Part shown: positions 14,035 to 16,578 of the stretch, in pieces | How positions within the stretch are numbered: the first letter of the stretch is position 1 | Layout: each line of letters begins with the position of its first letter | Source of the DNA: Candidatus Njordarchaeum guaymasense | Lineage (GTDB): Archaea; Asgardarchaeota; Njordarchaeia; Njordarchaeales; Njordarchaeaceae | Assembly: GCA_030587605.1 (NCBI GenBank) | Contig: JAUQYT010000300.1 | Span: 1-16,578, forward strand | Length of the DNA stretch: 16,578 nt | Reading direction: 5' to 3' | Notes under the pieces: model-generated | Told to the model about the DNA's origin: nothing | The model's input: the letters and a program-made list of their open reading frames with translations, nothing else | Database searches by the model: none | Translations under genes and position numbers: made by a program

Positions 14035-14748
14035 TCATTGCCTCTCTTTCTCTATGATCCCTTGTTTTCTTTGGAGTCTAACAAGCGGCACATTGACGAT
14101 AAAGGCTAGGAGCAGAAGGATTATCCCGAGTGCCACGGCGAATCCGAAGTCTCCTATATTTGTCTCCAATATGATGGCGGTTGTCAAGACTCTCGTCTCA
14201 AACCTGATGTTACCGCCGACGATCATCACGGCACCAACCTCAGATATGCAAGCGCCGAAGCCCGTAATGATTGCCGTTATCAGACCGATCTTGGCTTCCC
14301 TGAGAATTGTCAATGTGGCCTGCCAGTTAGTTGCCCCCAGGGATAAGGCTGTGTCTCTGATCTCTCTTGGAACACTTGACACAGCTGAAATAGTGACCCC
14401 AACTATGATCGGCAAAGCAAGGAGGAACTGAGCTACGATCATCGCACCTGGCGTATACAGTAGACCCAGCAAGCCGAGGGGACCGCTCCGAGACAAGATT
14501 AGATAAACGACTAGTCCGGCAACAACAGGAGGTAGCCCCATCAGAGTATAAGTTAGCGTCTTGACGAGTTCCTTGCCTCGAAAACGCTTCAAGGCAATTG
14601 ATGCCCCTAAGGGGATGCCAAGAGCCGAAGCAACCAGTGTTGCAACGCCAGAGACAAGTAATGAAAGAAACATGACCCCGTAGATCTCAGTGTTCAGCGA
14701 GACTAGGAGACTTAGAGCGTTCAGAAGACCGTCAAATATGCCACTCAT
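14035..14748 (-). CDS. tupB: Tungstate ABC importer, permease subunit
   Basis: Membrane subunit, 237 residues from ATG 14748. That start has GGTGGA 8 nt upstream and gives the family's usual length; the open frame continues 36 residues further but reads unlike protein there. It begins MSGIFDGLLNALSLLVSLN, then five or so hydrophobic helices. The cytoplasmic coupling (EAA-type) loop is LGATNWQATLTILREAKIGL, followed by GFGACISEVGAVMIVGGNIR, a segment characteristic of TupB/WtpB permeases. TLMGLPPVVAGLVVYLILSR is also typical. It receives tungstate from TupA and is driven by TupC. A 117-bp gap with a T-run separates it from tupA. Confidence 0.93.
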   Translation of the reverse strand: MSGIFDGLLNALSLLVSLNTEIYGVMFLSLLVSGVATLVASALGIPLGASIALKRFRGKELVKTLTYTLMGLPPVVAGLVVYLILSRSGPLGLLGLLYTPGAMIVAQFLLALPIIVGVTISAVSSVPREIRDTALSLGATNWQATLTILREAKIGLITAIITGFGACISEVGAVMIVGGNIRFETRVLTTAIILETNIGDFGFAVALGIILLLLAFIVNVPLVRLQRKQGIIEKERQ

Positions 14749-14801
14749 GTCAATAATCCACCATATTCCATTCTCTGCAACCTTTCTTCGGTTATTCAGA
14801 G

Positions 14802-14808
14802 AAAAAAA
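14802..14808 (-). terminator. T-run between tupA and tupB
   Basis: Seven consecutive T on the minus strand, about 58 nt after the tupA stop and 54 nt before the tupB ATG. Archaeal RNA polymerase can terminate at such U-runs, so partial termination here would give more TupA than TupBC. No stem is needed and none is evident. Confidence 0.35.
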
Positions 14809-14865
14809 GGTAGAGGGTAATTCATTTTGGCATAAGGAGTCTTCGCTGCCAATCAAAACCTAATT

Positions 14866-15963
14866 CTAAGAAATCAAGGAACTTCGCTCACAATCGGTCG
14901 GAAGCATCAATAAGAAGCAACTGAGGCCACCGACAAGTTGAATGTTGGCAAGCCCACTGCACACACCGCAGAAAAGACTGTCGTCTTGGCAAGATGGATT
15001 ACTACCGGGACCTGGTAGATGGAAAGTTCCATTAGTAATGGGACAAAGTGGGCTACCGCACCAACAGTCAGTCTTAGGAGATTTGAAGAACACTTGTTCC
15101 CCGTCAATAGTGTAATTGCCAATTATGTTCTGCCCCTCACCAACCATGAAGAATATGAGATCCTCAGCCAGACCAAAGCTTACGTTTGGATGTTTCTGCG
15201 GATCAACTGCCATTATCGAGTAGGTATTCTTCAGATCCTTGCATTGTAGCGCACTGACGACTTTCAAATCTGATAAACCGCTTCTCATTTTTAGCCATGT
15301 TCCATAATCGGTCATAGTATATGCTAGCATTTGGTTTGTGGTAGTGAGAGTTGGTCCCATGCCTTGACCAAGGCTCTTATACCATGTCTTCGTTTGTACA
15401 GTTCCGTTCAATCCCCATGCCTTCCAAATTGTTTCCTCTTTAGTATTCGTTCCAGACTTGTCTCCGCGTGAAGTAAATACTACGCCTGATGTCCCACTCT
15501 CTGCGGCGTCATAGATCCTCTTGAAGATCAGGGTACCATTGTCGACTTTGGGCATTCCTGTGACATTTGCAGGGTCTGTTGTGGGACCGACTATTACGAA
15601 GTAGTTGTACGCGAAAGTGACCCTGAAGATCCCGTGACCACTGTACGTATACTTCGTGCTCGTGTGATTGATGAATTCCCGTTCATAGGTTAGTGAATGG
15701 GCGATTACCACATCACCATCACCCTGAGCCGCGGCGGCTATCGCTTGACCTGTTCCAGCCGCGATCCACCTGAAGTTGACTCCAAACTTTGCTTCAAAAG
15801 CAGGTTTGATCAGATCCAAGAGTCCCGAGTCTTGCATACTTGTCGTAGTGAGTAGCGTCAAGGTTGGTCTTGGGGAAAACACAGTAACCCCGGCAATGAC
15901 TATGGTCGTCGTCACTAGTGCTATCACACAAGTCGCTACGATCAATCTGGTTCTTTCTTCCAA
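14866..15963 (-). CDS. tupA: Tungstate-binding protein with a cysteine-rich C-terminal tail
   Basis: Solute-binding protein of the importer, 365 residues from TTG 15963. Residues 8-29 are a hydrophobic signal/anchor, so it acts outside the cytoplasmic membrane. The oxyanion-binding motif TTTS (39-42) is followed by QDSG, then AAGTGQA, GDGDVVIAHS, YNYFVIVGPTTDPANV and SRGDKSGTNTKEETIW, all hallmarks of TupA. The known fold appears complete at about residue 295 (NYTIDGEQVFF). Beyond that come about 65 residues with eight cysteines (C300, 302, 307, 325, 332, 335, 349, 358) and a hydrophobic stretch near 339-354. I know of no such tail in standard TupA. TTG is chosen because AAGGTGA lies 6 nt upstream; no ATG gives a signal sequence. 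First gene of the tupABC operon, behind an operator-like repeat. Confidence 0.93.
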   Translation of the reverse strand: MEERTRLIVATCVIALVTTTIVIAGVTVFSPRPTLTLLTTTSMQDSGLLDLIKPAFEAKFGVNFRWIAAGTGQAIAAAAQGDGDVVIAHSLTYEREFINHTSTKYTYSGHGIFRVTFAYNYFVIVGPTTDPANVTGMPKVDNGTLIFKRIYDAAESGTSGVVFTSRGDKSGTNTKEETIWKAWGLNGTVQTKTWYKSLGQGMGPTLTTTNQMLAYTMTDYGTWLKMRSGLSDLKVVSALQCKDLKNTYSIMAVDPQKHPNVSFGLAEDLIFFMVGEGQNIIGNYTIDGEQVFFKSPKTDCWCGSPLCPITNGTFHLPGPGSNPSCQDDSLFCGVCSGLANIQLVGGLSCFLLMLPTDCERSSLIS

Positions 15964-15983
15964 ATTCTCTCACCTTTTTCATC

Positions 15984-16013
15984 TACCGATATGCTCGAAT
16001 TGACATATCGGTA
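15984..16013 (-). promoter_or_regulatory. Putative operator of the tupABC operon (perfect inverted repeat)
   Basis: TACCGATATG (15984-15993), spacer CTCGAATTGA, CATATCGGTA (16004-16013): 10-bp perfect arms and a 10-bp spacer. It overlaps the transcription start (about 16005) predicted from the TATA box at 16029-16036, so a bound dimer would block initiation. The half-site CATATCG resembles the CATAACG half of ModE-type molybdate/tungstate operators; that link is inference. Confidence 0.55.
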
Positions 16014-16028
16014 TGTCCCAAGATCCAG

Positions 16029-16036
16029 TATATAAG
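16029..16036 (-). promoter_or_regulatory. TATA box of the tupABC operon
   Basis: The minus strand reads CTTATATA. Predicted start is near 16005, leaving a 42-nt leader that carries the AAGGTGA ribosome site of tupA. Confidence 0.55.
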
Positions 16037-16157
16037 AATTTCGACACTGCTACGGGAAAAGAAACGCTCCATTATGAATGGAAATGACGATATCAGGAAC
16101 TTCGCGTCAAAATGGCGGTGAAGGAAAGTAAAAGAGAAAAGGTGGAAACGACTTTGT

Positions 16158-16578
16158 CTACAGGTTTCTTACATACGTGTCTATTGCTTTAGCTGCCTTC
16201 TTGCCTTCACCCATAGCCCTGATTACAGTGGCTCCTCCGCTGATTATGTCTCCGCCAGCGAAGATACCTCTTCTCGTGGTCATCAATGTCTCGGGATCAA
16301 CTATAAGTGCCCCTATCTTGTCGCTATCCAGACCCACAGTTGTTTGACGGACAAGTGGGTTCGGGCTTTGGCCAACTCCAATAACAACGGTATCAACGTC
16401 AAAGGTGAACTCCGAACCTGGAATAGGGATGGGTCTTCGCCTCCCTGAAGAGTCTGGTTCACCTAGCTGCATCTTGATGCACTCCAGTTGCCTCACGTAA
16501 CCCTTTTCGTCGGCGATGATCCTGGTGGGGTTTGTCAATAACATGAACTCTACTCCTTCTTCCTTTGCCCTTTCGACT
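16158..16578 (-). CDS. gltA: NADPH-dependent glutamate synthase / NfnB-type flavoprotein, C-terminal part
   Basis: The last 139 or so residues; the gene runs off the window end, so its start is not visible. The frame is open from 16577 (VERAKEEGVEFMLLTNPTRI), so the ATG at 16544 is internal. Motifs: LECIKMQLGEPDSSGRRRP, PIPGSEFTFDVDTVVIGVGQ, SPNPL, and the FAD-binding end GIFAGGDIISGGATVIRAMG followed by EGKKAAKAIDTYVRNL. This is the pyridine-nucleotide/FAD domain of the GltD-like family: archaeal homotetrameric glutamate synthase small-subunit type, or the NfnB/sulfide dehydrogenase alpha subunit used in electron bifurcation. These cannot be told apart from the C-terminus; an NfnA-type FAD/ferredoxin-reductase gene next to it would favour Nfn. 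Its stop is about 130 bp upstream of the tupA TATA box, so tupA has its own promoter. Confidence 0.9.
   Translation of the reverse strand, partial: VERAKEEGVEFMLLTNPTRIIADEKGYVRQLECIKMQLGEPDSSGRRRPIPIPGSEFTFDVDTVVIGVGQSPNPLVRQTTVGLDSDKIGALIVDPETLMTTRRGIFAGGDIISGGATVIRAMGEGKKAAKAIDTYVRNL

Noticed and set aside
14749..14856. 36 extra codons upstream of tupB
   Set aside because: ATG 14748 has a ribosome site and gives the normal family length; the extension overlaps the T-run and would put polar sequence before the first helix.
1..16578. CRISPR arrays, insertion sequences, integrase attachment sites or phage genes
   Set aside because: No regularly spaced repeats, transposase or integrase motifs or terminal inverted repeats were seen on either strand; codon use looks even across the window.

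Overview
This is almost certainly archaeal DNA. Putative promoters are TATA boxes about 26-27 bp ahead of the inferred transcription start, not -35/-10 pairs. Three genes look leaderless, with the TATA box directly spaced to the start codon. Others use GGAGGTGA-type ribosome sites with frequent GTG/TTG starts. The families also fit: GlcD-like flavoprotein with an HdrD-like CCG protein, a cobalamin-type radical SAM enzyme, a TupABC tungstate importer, DUF1028, and small DUF420/DUF2085-like membrane proteins. The mix suggests an anaerobic or redox-flexible member of the Thermoproteota (Bathyarchaeia/Nitrososphaeria-like). The lineage is inference; there is no rRNA or tRNA gene to fix it.

Layout. 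(1) 1-766: 3' end of an ABC-2 exporter permease. (2) 767-3709: structured leader, then a two-gene operon for an FAD-dependent dehydrogenase of PCMH/VAO type and its iron-sulfur CCG partner, a probable membrane-peripheral oxidation module passing electrons from an organic substrate. (3) 3807-6053, minus: radical SAM enzyme preceded by a gene of unknown family, 9 nt apart. (4) 6223-6627: four-helix DUF420-like membrane protein, convergent with (5) 6728-8986, minus: a large DEAD/DEAH helicase with a C-terminal DUF1998 cysteine cluster (MrfA/Hrq1-like). (6) 9196-11600, plus: a DUF1028-TPR protein and a 453-residue protein I do not recognise. (7) 11627-13133, minus: two small membrane proteins and one weak ORF. 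(8) 13273-16013, minus: tupC-tupB-tupA, a tungstate/molybdate ABC importer whose predicted promoter carries a perfect 10-bp inverted repeat over the likely transcription start. (9) 16158-16578, minus: 3' end of the NADPH-dependent glutamate synthase/NfnB-type flavoprotein.

How the genes work together. Tungstate uptake, the flavin/Fe-S dehydrogenase pair, the radical SAM enzyme and the NAD(P)H-linked flavoprotein all fit a cell with Fe-S- and tungsten/molybdenum-dependent redox metabolism. These are neighbouring operons, not one pathway. No CRISPR array, insertion sequence, phage gene, tRNA or rRNA was seen. The best candidates for something undescribed are the unknown protein at 10239-11600, the radical SAM/unknown-protein pair, the cysteine-rich tail on TupA and the operator-like repeat in front of tupA.
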